A stretch of 64,000 bases of DNA, taken from Hydnum rufescens UP504. Taxonomy: Eukaryota; Basidiomycota; Agaricomycetes; Cantharellales; Hydnaceae. Of the stretch, positions 14,101-26,900 are shown in pieces (within the stretch, counting starts at the first letter, position 1; each line of letters opens with the position of its first letter). The stretch is from the NCBI GenBank assembly GCA_014904985.1, contig MU129012.1:22997-86996 (forward strand), in the 5' to 3' direction. The notes under the pieces are model-generated. The model was not told the DNA's origin. It saw only the letters and a program-made list of their open reading frames with translations, and did no database searches. The translations under genes were made by a program, and so were the position numbers.

Positions 14101-17100
14101 ATGCTGTCAATTCAACAGTCCCTTTTAATGCCTCGGTTCTTAAAATGCCGGGGAATTTGTCCTACATTCGAGTGTCCGATCAGACCCTCAACAATTTACG
14201 CTTCATATTACCATTAATTCCATATTTGTGGGGTCAGAGGAATTCAGGTGTAGGTCTTCCAATGGGCTATAATGGAACGTGGGTCTTCTAGTAGGATCAT
14301 TGTAATTCCAGATGCTAGTGACTGACCTGTTTTTCTGGGTTTATTTCCAGGACTTTGTTCAGCACATTAGCAACACCAACACAGGGTGATGTGTCGTTTG
14401 AAGACCCATATGCTCAGAACACTGCGGTTCAGTGTGGATCAGTCGCAGACCGCTCTCACCATATATTCAACATTACACTTGCCTCAAGTGCTTACAATCC
14501 AGTGGAAATGGTATATGATCCAGGTTCAGGGCCCTACCCGAATTTCCTTGGGCTTGACCTTCAGTTGATGGTCTCAATATCCCAAAATACTACAATGAAG
14601 TTTAGATCATCTGTCGCTATGGCCCATGGTGTTGTCTTCGCATCAGGAATCGATTACTCATTTGGGGGTGAAGCCGCGTCTCTGGATGCTCCGCCTGATT
14701 ACTGGAGTGAGCTGGCACTATCAATCTTCGCCTGACCACTAACAAACAGTTTCCCAGTGAACGATGCGCTGGTGTATCTTCCTTGGGATCAATCCAAGGC
14801 AACCCAAACATCAAACGACATGGGCACAACCGCATTTGCATATGTTTCTCTCCGCCCCGATGCATTTCGTACGAGCTCTGTCGGTGGAGACATACCGGTG
14901 ATAATTGAGAGGCGTCAATTCAAAGTTTGGACTTGGATTGGGGGCTCTTCAGGTGAGTTGAGCGTCATCGCATGTGTATGGATCAATGCCAACCATCCAC
15001 ACTAGCACCCGTGTCCGCAAAGCAGCATGACCTCAACATTACATTCTATATCTGGCCGATTATTTGCTCTCTTTCCGTCCATAATGTCACAGCTTGGGTC
15101 CGTGTCCGAGGCGAGACCCGACTGGAAAGGACGAATGCTAGCGCCGCCCTTGCAAACTTAACTACGCCTAGGATTAAATCGATAGTTTCGTCAGACCCAA
15201 TGGTGACTTCCTGGTCATTCATTATGGATCTATTGTTCTCGTTGCAACAATTAGAGGTTCATGACACATGGACACCGGTCGAACAGATTTTCAATCAGAC
15301 CTGGTCCTTGACTTCCCTAGAAGACCAGCTCAGCCACTTTTCCGCCTTCTACTATTCCGTTCTAGTCCAATATTGGCGATCCGCTACTCTCAAGGGCGAC
15401 CTTACCCCCTCGCAATGGTGGAGTGAGGCTACGGGGTCTGTTATAGCGAATCAACTAACGCTGTTCGGTCGACTCGACCTCAGTATGTCCCAAGTGATTG
15501 TCGGCTGTGTCTGTATTATTGCCTTGATCGTTACGTCGGCAATATCGATTCTTGGAGTTCGAATAGAGCAAGGGGCGCTGATGGATGGTGGTGTGATGAA
15601 CATGATCACCCTTCTCCGCGGATCGTCCCTCCCTCAGATTATCGCTGGGGACAGTGATGAAGATCTGGGAAAAGATGGTCGGCGGCGTCGGGCAGAGCGT
15701 ACAATGGTGATGTGAGGACTCGATATCATATTCTATCCTCGCTTCAAGTGCTGACTCTGCTCTGTCTAGGTACAAACATTCGATTCTCGATGTGCCAGAA
15801 CGGCTAGAGGGCGCGATTTTCCCCCACAATTCTGGGGACGACAAGACAGGAGGTTGATGAATTTCCCAATGTCGGATACCATGTTCGCCTGATTCGCTGA
15901 TGTCGCCTCGATACTCCGATGTAGGCTTGCAAAGCTCCCTGGAAGCGATAGTATTGCCGGAGCGAGTAGAACATAATCGTCTCCCCATCAATTCTGGGGA
16001 CCATGAGAGGACAGGTAGATTGATTTCCCAATCGTTCATGCCACGTTCGGCTGACTCGCTCATGTTGCTTCGGTATTCCCCCGTAGGCTTGCAATATTCG
16101 ACGGCGACGATAACACTACCGCGGCAACGAGAAGACGAGCATCTTCCTTTCCTCTCTGAGGATCCTGAGACGACAGGTTGATTACTTTCTCGATTTATCC
16201 ACGCTCGCCCAACTCGCTGACGTTCCGCATTTCGCTCTAGACTCGCAAGCCTCGTTGCGGACGATGACGTTACCAGAGCGACTGGAAGACGACAATCTCA
16301 TCGGTTCTGGGGACCGTGAGAGTACGTATAGAGCTCAATGGATTTTCCCATCTTTCATTCCACATGCGGCCGACTCACTGATGTTGCTTCGATATTCCGT
16401 CGTAGACTTCCAAAATTCGCTGGGAACGATAAGACCACCACAGCGTCAAGAAGACGAAAATCTTCTCAATTATGGGGACCCCGAGACGACAGGTGGACTA
16501 ATTTTCCATGTTCTATGTGATGGTCGTCTCGCTCGCTGATGTTGCTTTGGTATCCCGCTGTAGGTTTATTACGGGTGGCGATAGCATTGTCAGAGCGACT
16601 AGAAGACGAGCATCTCAATTTCGGGGACCACGAGAGCACAGGCGAATTGATTTCTCAATAGTTCCTACGACGTTCGGCTGACTCTCTCATGTTGCTTTGG
16701 TATTCCCTCGTAGACTTGCTCTATTCCCTGCAGACCATGTCACTACCGCAGGGACAAGAAGACGAGCATCTTCCTCTCAATTCTGAGGTCCCTGAGACGA
16801 CAGGTTGAGTAGTTCCTCAATTTTCCATTTCATGTTTCCCCGGCGGCTCGCTGATGTTGATTTGGTATTCCGCTGTAGATTCGCAAATTTTTCTGCAGAC
16901 AGCGACACTTCAAGAGCGACGGGAAGGCGACGATATACTCATCAATTCTGGGGGCCACGGGAGTACGTATAGAGGTCAATTGATTTCCTTATCTTTCCTT
17001 CCACATTCGGCCGAGTCGCTGACGTTGCTTCGGTATTCCACTGCAGACGTGCCAAATTCGCTGAGGACGATGGGGTCAGCTTCTTCTCTGCCCACCGCGC

Positions 17101-17111
17101 ACTCCGGATAG
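11178..17111 (+). CDS. Two-half multispan membrane protein with C-terminal exon-encoded repeats, copy A
   Basis: Predicted exons: 11178-11457, 11515-11872, 11924-12063, 12121-12300, 12357-12530, 12584-13295, 13356-13437, 13492-13858, 13921-14278, 14351-14706, 14758-14952, 15006-15711, 15770-15852, then eight mini-exons to a TAG at 17111. Lengths sum to 4656 nt, or 1551 residues, with no frame break. Residues 1-642 and 643-1331 are homologous halves. Each has an N-terminal membrane pair (about 20-41 and 69-86; 690-711 and 740-757), the block VAALHD...W.G...ALW/F.., a third segment ending (V/I)LHI.TPSVI (130-149; 801-820), a loop of about 400 residues with many N-x-S/T sites and FYIWPI.CSL, and a fourth segment (545-565; 1228-1252). 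An RRRR stretch at 1293-1296 suggests a cytosolic tail. Junction exon 8 (linker EGSNPQDENSASREF) is kept in all copies, supporting one gene. I recognise the basidiomycete membrane-protein style but no named family; function unknown. Confidence 0.75.
15770..17111 (+). repeat. Tandem mini-exon array, copy A (nine units)
   Basis: Nine homologous units of 150-168 nt, each an exon plus an intron, form the 3' end of the membrane-protein gene. Exons: 15770-15852, 15925-16014, 16087-16176, 16241-16321, 16406-16492, 16564-16641, 16714-16803, 16879-16962, 17047-17111. The internal eight-exon set uses 1-1 phase, so every internal exon can be gained or lost without a frameshift. The shared repeat core reads roughly LPERLEDE.LPINSGD.E.T. 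Introns are also homologous, with a common 3' half (GCTGATGTTGCTTCGGTATT, then C.GTAG). The last exon diverges (SASSLPTAHSG) and carries the stop. The first unit corresponds to the exon that ends half 1 (13356-13437), so the array grew from a pre-existing exon. Confidence 0.8.
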
Positions 17112-18405
17112 CCGTCGTCTTTCTGGGGAGTATGGTGCCTGATTGTCTTTTTCAAAGGAGACAGGAGCACGAACATTGATAGAGTTAAAGTGTGCTCACT
17201 ATCTATTCCCATCGTTTCTTACGGTGGCGGCTTCCTTTGCTATATCGGACATCCTTAAGATTCATTTTCGCCAAAGCCTTTTTTTGTTGGTTTCATCCCT
17301 TTCTTGCCATCCGATGCTTCCGCACTATTAGATCCAAGTGCACTTCCCAGGCCGATATGGTGCCCTATGGGATCCTGATTCTTCTTTAGAAATCAATGTT
17401 AGTGTATATTCAACTCTCGACACCATGGGCCACAGATTCAAATCAACTTTCTTACACCATCCTATCCTTCCGCCCCTGCCCAGACCCCCCGGATGGTTCC
17501 TCGTCAACTTCTGGACGAGTATTGAACACATTAAAGTACACAAAGAAATACGTATCGAACGTGTGTGCATTAAGCAGAACGGTTGCAGCAGCACTTATCC
17601 TCATCTGATAGGGGAAAATAAGTAATGGTGTGGTCTGACTGGCTGGACGCGCCAGCGGGCGAGTGGGTTGCAATACTCGCTTTTCCTCGTGCAACGCAGG
17701 CAAAACACTGGATTAAGAAGCAAATCAACCCCCATATCATCTGAGTTATCAGTCCCCGCTCCCATCTCACCCCCCAATCGTTAGTGATAGCACGGTACCC
17801 AGTATCCAGTGGCGTGCGACTTACGCAACTAGCAGCTTGACAACTTTGCCAATATTCCCTTCCGGACGTCTGGATGAAGGAGAGAAAGATTAAGATGCAT
17901 TCATTGCGACGGTAATCACTGGAAGCTGCGAGGCAAGACTGGACAAGCCAACTTACACACACCATCATTGTACTCTCCCCAAATACAACAGAATAAAGAG
18001 GGAGAAACCGGATTAAATATACACCCTAGATCTGCGCCTTCCCCCTGCTATCATTACTTCATCGTACATCACAAAATCAATAGGGGTAAGCCTGCGAAAG
18101 AACGCGGATAGAACAGCCAGAAACTGTATTTTCTCCATTATCAGTTAAACGCAGAGTGCACGGGGGAAAGGTCATGGTGAGCAGGCCTGATTGGGAGGGT
18201 TACACAAATATCTTTGAATTACCTAGCGAAATTGCTCATTAGGAGCGCTTCTTCTTCTAGATGGGCCTTGGCACTACGTTGGAGGCCCTCATGAAAGCCA
18301 TCCCTCATATTCGTATTCCAAAAAGTAACAACACCTCTCGCTTTTTGATACCCATACCCAAAAATTAAATCAGCATGGGGCACAGCCGGAAAAAAAAAAT
18401 TAGGG
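17112..18405. other. Conserved non-coding flank between membrane and helical-protein genes, copy A
   Basis: About 1.3 kb conserved with 29.95-31.25 and 42.0-43.28 kb. It holds the 3' end of the membrane gene and, on the minus strand, text that may be a last exon of the helical-protein gene (around 18219-18400, with VTFWNT...GFHEGLQ..AKAH). Other frames of up to 130 codons are not kept between copies. No further gene can be supported. Confidence 0.4.
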
Positions 18406-18409
18406 CTCA

Positions 18410-19545
18410 ACTGTCCATGTCGTCCATCTCTATCTTGAGCTGATTCCAAATGGTCCGTCGATTCTCCAGACCAATGATGAGAAGCACGATGTCCGAGGAC
18501 CCCCGGAATTTAGTTCTAGAATGAAGCTTGATGTGCCGCACGGCACCGACTCGATCATCGATAGTCCTCAGATTCGATCATTCACCCCATGAGCGGTGAG
18601 AGGGTACAGGATGAATGAGTTCGAGATCATGCCGAGGGGAATCAATGCTGGCTCGATTGGGCTCACGGGGCACCACGGCAGTGCATTGTCCTGATGGTGA
18701 ACAGGAAAGAAAGGGGAGGTTACCGGGAATTAAATCATTGGAGTGACTACGACGACACAGATAACCAGACAAAACGGTGTGTACAGGCTCACGCGAAAGC
18801 GAATTTCAAATTCCCCGTGAAGATTCTAATATCCTGCGCGTTATTGGGAAATTCCTCGCGTTGCTTTGGAATGTGCAGAGGGGACCAATGCCCCAATGCC
18901 TAGAGATTCCACCGGACGCTACTCTCTGTTTCAGCAGTGCTGAGACAATCTGCAGCTCTCTACAGATGTTCAATAAAAAGCGATGTTGGTATTTGATACG
19001 GCAGACAGTCGTTTCCTCGAAGAACTCGCCTGCCAAGCACGAGCACTTCATAGTGTAAAAACGGGGAGATTTGGTACCGTTGTATCGTCGCAAGAGGATC
19101 AGAGTTCTGCGGGATACCAAGTGTTGTGTACGAGCGATTTCGAAGTTCCCGCGTCATGGGGATTAGCCCAGTAAGCCCGTATATGGAGAAAATCAAGGCG
19201 AGGAGGTTAAGCTATGAGCAACCATAAACATACACACATATATATATCCCGCGAAGCTAGGAAGTCAGGGCAGCCTGAACGAAATAGATGAGCAGACCAA
19301 CTACTAACCACATTCAGTCCCCTGATTATCTCCAGCGCAGACCCAATCTTGATTTCGGCCCTACGGGCCCCAGGAACCTTTGGATCCATCCAAGCGTGCT
19401 CTCAACAGACGCCATCACCCTCGCCGAAACGGGAGGGACCACGGTTTTCTCTTCTGTCACACTCAAGGCCTTGACGTGAACCGAAGCCTGGGAAAAGTCG
19501 GTGGAGCCAGGTCCGGGGTGGTGACGTTTCCTTCGCCCCATGCGT
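18410..19545 (-). pseudogene. Helical-protein gene, decayed copy A
   Basis: Minus-strand copy of the gene described at 43.3-44.4 kb. Recognisable pieces are WLHRLFPGFGSRQ near 19490, LNVV near 19310, RELQIVSALLKQRV near 18960, and the C-terminal exon around 18440-18690. Lesions include a four-base insertion in the exon encoding the LSPLIEW text, missing bases just after it, and a frame change after GSRQGLE near 19470. These are spread over several exons, so copy A is most likely dead. Confidence 0.65.
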
Positions 19546-20152
19546 GGCAGCAGCAGCACACGTTAGCGCCAGAAGATCTAAAGAGGACAAGTACAGTTGG
19601 ACACGCAAGTGGGACTGTGTGGACCAAGGCAAGGGTGGCGTCGAGAGTAATAGTCCAAGCCAGCCACGGATATCAAATACGTTCGCAAGGAAGTACACAT
19701 ACTAGGCGACCCGGAAGCGGGCTTGACACGACCTCTGCGCCACTACTGTATCAACGGATTGGGGTGACGATTTTAGGTGATGGGAAATATCCAGAGATGT
19801 ATTATGTAATCGGGTTGGGCACATGGCATAGAGCCGGGTCCAATATTAATTCTTCACCGTCCTTTTTCATGACTGTAGCAGGTCGATTTCTGAATGATTA
19901 CCAGACAACTAAAAGCGATTCCGGTCACTCCTGTTCCAATATACAGAGTTGAGGCCCGGGGCACCAGGGCGTCACCGTCGTCATCACGCCCAACGTCCAT
20001 TGGGACTCCACTTCATATTCAGGGGGATCCACGCCCTGTGGAGCCGTCCACGTACCCGCATGTGATCACCCGAGCACAAATATAGTACACATGAATTTCG
20101 GCCAAGTCAGGATACATTACACACACAATACACTATTTTTCAGCACATGGGA

Positions 20153-21985
<1,833 letters not shown>

Positions 21986-22299
21986 TTATTTGGCATGTTT
22001 TGATAACCAAGTACGTGGAACATAACCTCAGAGCCCGATTGGCGTCCCAAAGTCGCCCTACAGGCGAATTATTGCTTGTAAGACCAGAAATTGGGGACGA
22101 GGTTAGACCGTGAGGAGATAGAGCCTTTGATAGGCCAGGAAAGCGAGGGTTCCAAGTGATCATCCAACCTGCTATTAGCAGGCTACTGAGCGGTCTATGT
22201 CACGGTCGCAGAGGCCCTTTCCAAAATCACTCCTTGTCGAACTAGGTGTCACACATAAATTTTCCCCGGAAGAAGGGAGGAGGGATGAACTGTCACAGG

Positions 22300-22938
22300 A
22301 TTTTCATGCCCCCAGCTTCACAGACCGAGCCGAATGACAATTTCTGCAAACGAAGATGACCATCCACTGAGAATTTTCTATAGTGAAAAAGGAATTGAAA
22401 ATCAATTGACAATCCCTCATACCGGGGATTTTTCTCCAAAGACACAGGAGAAAGCTCAATAAACTTCGTTTCCGGTGTCATGCCCCAAAATGGGATACCA
22501 GATATGGTTGAATATGTGGGAGGATTCTGCGGGGTGCCGGACGTCAGATTCGGCAGCAGTAGGGACAAAGATGAACGAACCTCCATATGAAGCTTTGGCC
22601 ATTTCAATCGCATTGACAGGTGTTACGGGCCATGGTTCCTCGTGCGTTTCCGTTTGCTGTTCATCATGGATCGGAAATGCACTCCAAACTAAGAAGGATA
22701 GGGTGCCACAAGTCCTTGAAAATAAGTATGGCTTGGAATCCACAATGGAAAACAATTAGTGGGACATCTGGATATAACGATATCTGGAGTGTCAACACAC
22801 CAGTATACCCAAAACACCCCGTGTGCCCTTGAAAACCTGGCGTCCCGTCAGTCAATAGGCTATTTATAAAGCTTCCTTCCCCTTTGAACACCAGTAGTTC
22901 CGATCGAGGCACAGGATCTTCTGCTACGTTGGGGACAT
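22300..22938 (-). pseudogene. NmrA-like relic with internal deletion, copy B
   Basis: Equivalent of the relic at 9780-10460, starting from an ATG at 22938. It shows the same loss of the middle of the nucleotide-binding fold and the same shifted exon pieces, such as SSYGG-type text opposite 22580. Further small differences separate it from copies A and C. No protein expected. Confidence 0.65.
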
Positions 22939-23542
22939 GGCGAATTGACATGGTGAGTCAAAGTCAATTGAGGGTGATTGCAGAGCTATACAGGCGAAGC
23001 AGGAGTTCCCAGGCCATAAATTCCAAATCATACAGCAGGATGATGCATGATGCATTCGGTTTGCATCATTGAGACCCTCGATGATGGATATAAGAGCACT
23101 CTGGCTTCGGCAGACGAGCAAGAAGACGGGCTGAGGTACCCAGGGGATAGGGTCTCTGATTACTTCAGTCCCGAGGCGAGTATGCGAATGAGAAAGGGAG
23201 TGCGCGCATACTGTGCGGTTTGTGTCTAATCCGGATCCAAGGGCCGAGGACGGCGGGCAGGGTGCGAGATGGCGGCATTTGCCCGATTCTCCTCTTTTGA
23301 AGTGCGAAATGATTGCCTCAGCGTCGCTTCATTGCGTTTCGATGTCCCCTCGTTCCTTTCCCTTTTCTTGAGGGAGATTCTAGCTATTCGTCATCCTGGG
23401 CCTTGAGCGTGGTTTTGTGACGGAGGTTCTTCACGCCTGACGGCGATTTGCATTAACGCGGATGAGCCTCCACTGACAGCTTGATTTGCATGATTCAATC
23501 GATTGTTGTCTACAGCCGATAAAATATATGCAGAGCACTTTC

Positions 23543-23852
23543 GAATTTTTCTCATTCGGATAGCTCCGGCCCAACTCTATTGCGGCTTTGATGCGAACTT
23601 GTCAGACTCAGCCGGGGTCCCAATGTTCTGGCTCTGCATTGCGAGGGCAATGATGAGAAAAAAGCACATGTTGTGGGCTCAAGATGCCTATCTCACTTGC
23701 CTCCGAAACTATACAATGCCTAATAGGCTATACGATAGCACTCTCCAACGAAGGACCTCTGTCACCCTCGGTTTGATTTGAGATGTGGCAGTTGTGGAAG
23801 GCTGTGGCTGTCAAAACCGCAGTTGGCGGAGCTATCCGAATGAGAAAAATTC
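23543..23852. mobile_element. 310 bp inverted-repeat element (MITE-like)
   Basis: Ends in a perfect 26 bp inverted repeat: 23543-23568 begins GAATTTTTCTCATTCGG, and 23827-23852 is its exact complement. Weaker matching continues inward for roughly 20 more bases. The element sits about 30 nt upstream of the TATA motif of membrane-protein copy B and is absent from copies A and C. It has no convincing transposase frame; a 92-codon frame inside has no recognised motif. A non-autonomous DNA transposon is the simplest reading. Flanking target duplication is not obvious. Confidence 0.75.
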
Positions 23853-23882
23853 AAAAGACCTGATAAAAGCTTCTCTTGCCTT

Positions 23883-23889
23883 TATATAG
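23883..23889 (+). promoter_or_regulatory. TATA box of membrane-protein copy B
   Basis: TATATAG lies 68-74 nt upstream of the ATG at 23957, in a context otherwise shared with copy A (AGAGCCTGGTT follows in both). Confidence 0.5.
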
Positions 23890-23956
23890 AGCCTGGTTCA
23901 GAATTGAGCAGACCTGATAGTGTACCCGCCAAAACAGCATTGTTTCCTTGGCCCCA

Positions 23957-26900
23957 ATGTCTATGCGTCTCTCACCCCCCCCCTCAAATCGATTCCTTCG
24001 GAGGTCCCCACCCTTCTATGCCTGTCTATTCTTTCTCGCTTGCCTTGTCCTCTTCCACATCACCCTTTTGACACTGAAGGCGACCCATTTCTTTGAGAAG
24101 CATCCCTTCGACGTACGCAAAATTAGTGCTGTCTCTCGACTAGCGTCTGTTACCACGCAGACGTGCACCGTTATCATCCTGATTACATTATCGTATGCAA
24201 TGCAAATTGTATCTTCCGACGCCATTATTCGACGAAGTACGTGTCCTACTTTGATGGTTCGGTTTGAAAAGATTATATTTAATCTCGAATCAGGACAATC
24301 GGTTGCAGCGACTGCACGACAATTTGATGGCTTGGCGCGGGCTGGGTTCCTCAATACTTGCCCTGTGGAGGAGCCGGAAACTTGACGTCCGTACTCGGTT
24401 GCGTGTTCTCCTGGCGTTCATGTTCTTCGGAGGCGTGTCAGTCCTGCACATTGTTACGCCATCCAGTGATAACAGTGGGAACTTTCAATGCCACTCGCCC
24501 GGTTTCACTGAATGTCTCCACAATATCAATGCCTAACTACAGCCCCTGGATGGGTGAAGAGCTACCACTTGACCCCACTGCCGCTTTGCCTTACCTATGG
24601 TCTCAACTTGGTACCAATCCGACTGTCGGGCTACCAGGTCTCAATGGATCGTAAGAGCTTCTGATCTGGAGGAGATGTTCTAATGAATATGCTAAGCCAA
24701 ATATTGTAGTGTGATGTTCAGCACTCTGCCATCAGTTATGACAGGAGATGTGGTCTTTCAGGATCTGTATGCCTGTGACCTTTCTGTTAGATGTGGTATC
24801 ATTCCTCGGGCATCAGGTGATTCATTCCAGGTCTTTATACACTGGGCCAGGTAAGCCTCCTTAATATGAATGCCTCTGCTTATACACACCCTGATGTGTG
24901 AATTTAGGAAATATCAGTTCATTTCCAGCTGGAGTTTCACTCCACTTTCACATACAAACTGTATTTGCTCAATACCCAGAAGATGGGCTTGCAATCATGC
25001 AGCTCCACACTCTGATCTCTCTATGAGTAGTGGGGCTTTTGCAATTGGGGGAAACAAGGAATCAATTAATGCACATCCTGTATTCTGGTGTAAGTCCTCT
25101 GAGCTGTATTAGAAGTGTGTTTCTCATTCACCTTTTCCATCTTAGTTGATGACATTCTCCTGTATCTCCTAAGCAGTGATCATGGAGTTGCCAATGCTTT
25201 TGCATACATATCTATGCAAAATGACAGTTTAAAGCTTGATCCTTTGGTCAGCTTTGCCCCACCTGTACAATATACTCTCCAGGCTCAGACTTGGAGCTTT
25301 GTAAATGATGATCACAAGAGTAAGCCATCTCTTTGAAGAGCACTTGTGTTCTCTCACAAACACTCTGTATAGATGCATTTCTTGAGGATGTGAATGCCAC
25401 ATTCTATATCTGGCCCATTGGCTGTTCATTGTTTGCTCAAAACATCACTGTTGATGTGCAGGGTGACAATACTCTGCTGAGCAAGAAGACAGCCCATACA
25501 CCAAGTGACAATCCTACACCATTCCTACAGGCATGATATCCCCCATGATCCCTTGGAGCTTCAATGGGGTGCTATGCTCTCATATCTCAATTGGATAGAG
25601 TTAGGGTTCTTGTACCTCATTCCATCTCCAGAAGATACTCCACCATTCCTCAAACCCTTTGAACTTCAGCTGGGCTCTGGACTCAATAGCACCAATGACA
25701 GCTTGGTGCTTCTTGGTGATCGACTCTCCACCATGACAGCCCTGCAATACACTCTCCTTGTTCCAACCCTCCACAGCACTGTTGATTTAGGGTCTCAGAT
25801 TGGTCTAGACTGGAGTCCTATCTTTGCCACTGTATCTGGTTTCCAGTCCATTCTCATGGCTTGTCTCACTGTGCAGACCCTGCCTCTCATAATGGGCATT
25901 ATCACCTCCTCCATTCTCATATTTGTCTTTGCAGTAGCTGCAAGACAATCTATATCTGACAATGTCATGCGAGATGGCCAAGTGATTGACATGGCATCCC
26001 TCCTCCATAACTCCTCTCTTCCTACAATCATTGCCAATGGTGATGAAGGCCTTCAAAGAATTCAGGCCATGCAAACTCATGTACTGTGAGATCATTTGGG
26101 ATTTTGATTCTGGATCATAGGCCTTTCTTGACTATGCCATTTTCAGATATAATGGCATCACCATTGATGTAGATTATATCCAGAAGAGACATCACACCCC
26201 TTCTCCAGGAGTTCCCTTCAGGCCATTAGTAAGTCTGTTATGAATCTTTCATTGTTGAGATTATGTTAAGCAACATATCTAGGACAGTCATAATCCTCAG
26301 GATGAAAATTTACCAATCAGGGAATCCATAGGTGGCCCACCACCAAGGCCATCACACCCTGGATCACAGCAACCTTCACAATCTCAAGAAAGAACACACT
26401 GGTTCTTTGCTGGCCATCAACCATACATTATCACATATACAGTCACAACTGTCTTTCTTGCTGCCTCCTACTTGCTCTTAATTGGTCTTTGGTCTCATCA
26501 CCTATTTGACCACACCTCATTCAGTGTTGCAAGGTTAGGCCAGGTCAATCAGTTTGTGTCAGTTATCAGCCAAGCATGGGCAGTGGCCACCATCTCTGTC
26601 ATTGCCTTCACAGTGCAGGCAATTGCATCAGATCTGGCAATTCAACATTGTTTGTCTCATATGTTTCTTACATCTTGTGGTTACATTGATTCATTGGATC
26701 TTCATGGTTAGGTCAAACTGTGGCAGCCCTCCATGATACACTGGGTAGTTGGCTGGGGGTTGTGTATGCAGCAGTGGCCCTCTTCAGAAGCCAAGATCAC
26801 CTTCAGACCCGGCTCCGACTGTTCTTGGCACTGGTGTTCTTTGTCAGCATCTCAATACTTCACATTTCAACCCCATCAGTCATCACAGTTCATGCTGTGA

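Noticed and set aside
15455..16063. A 202-codon minus-strand open frame across the mini-exon array, with similar frames in copies B and C
   Set aside because: It lies opposite the plus-strand exon-intron array and its length comes from the repeated units. No splice signals or motifs support it on that strand.
15770..17111. The regularly spaced units looked at first like a CRISPR-type or satellite array
   Set aside because: Units are 150-168 nt, all parts are diverged, splice signals sit at fixed places, and phases are preserved, so a coding exon array explains it. The host is a eukaryote.
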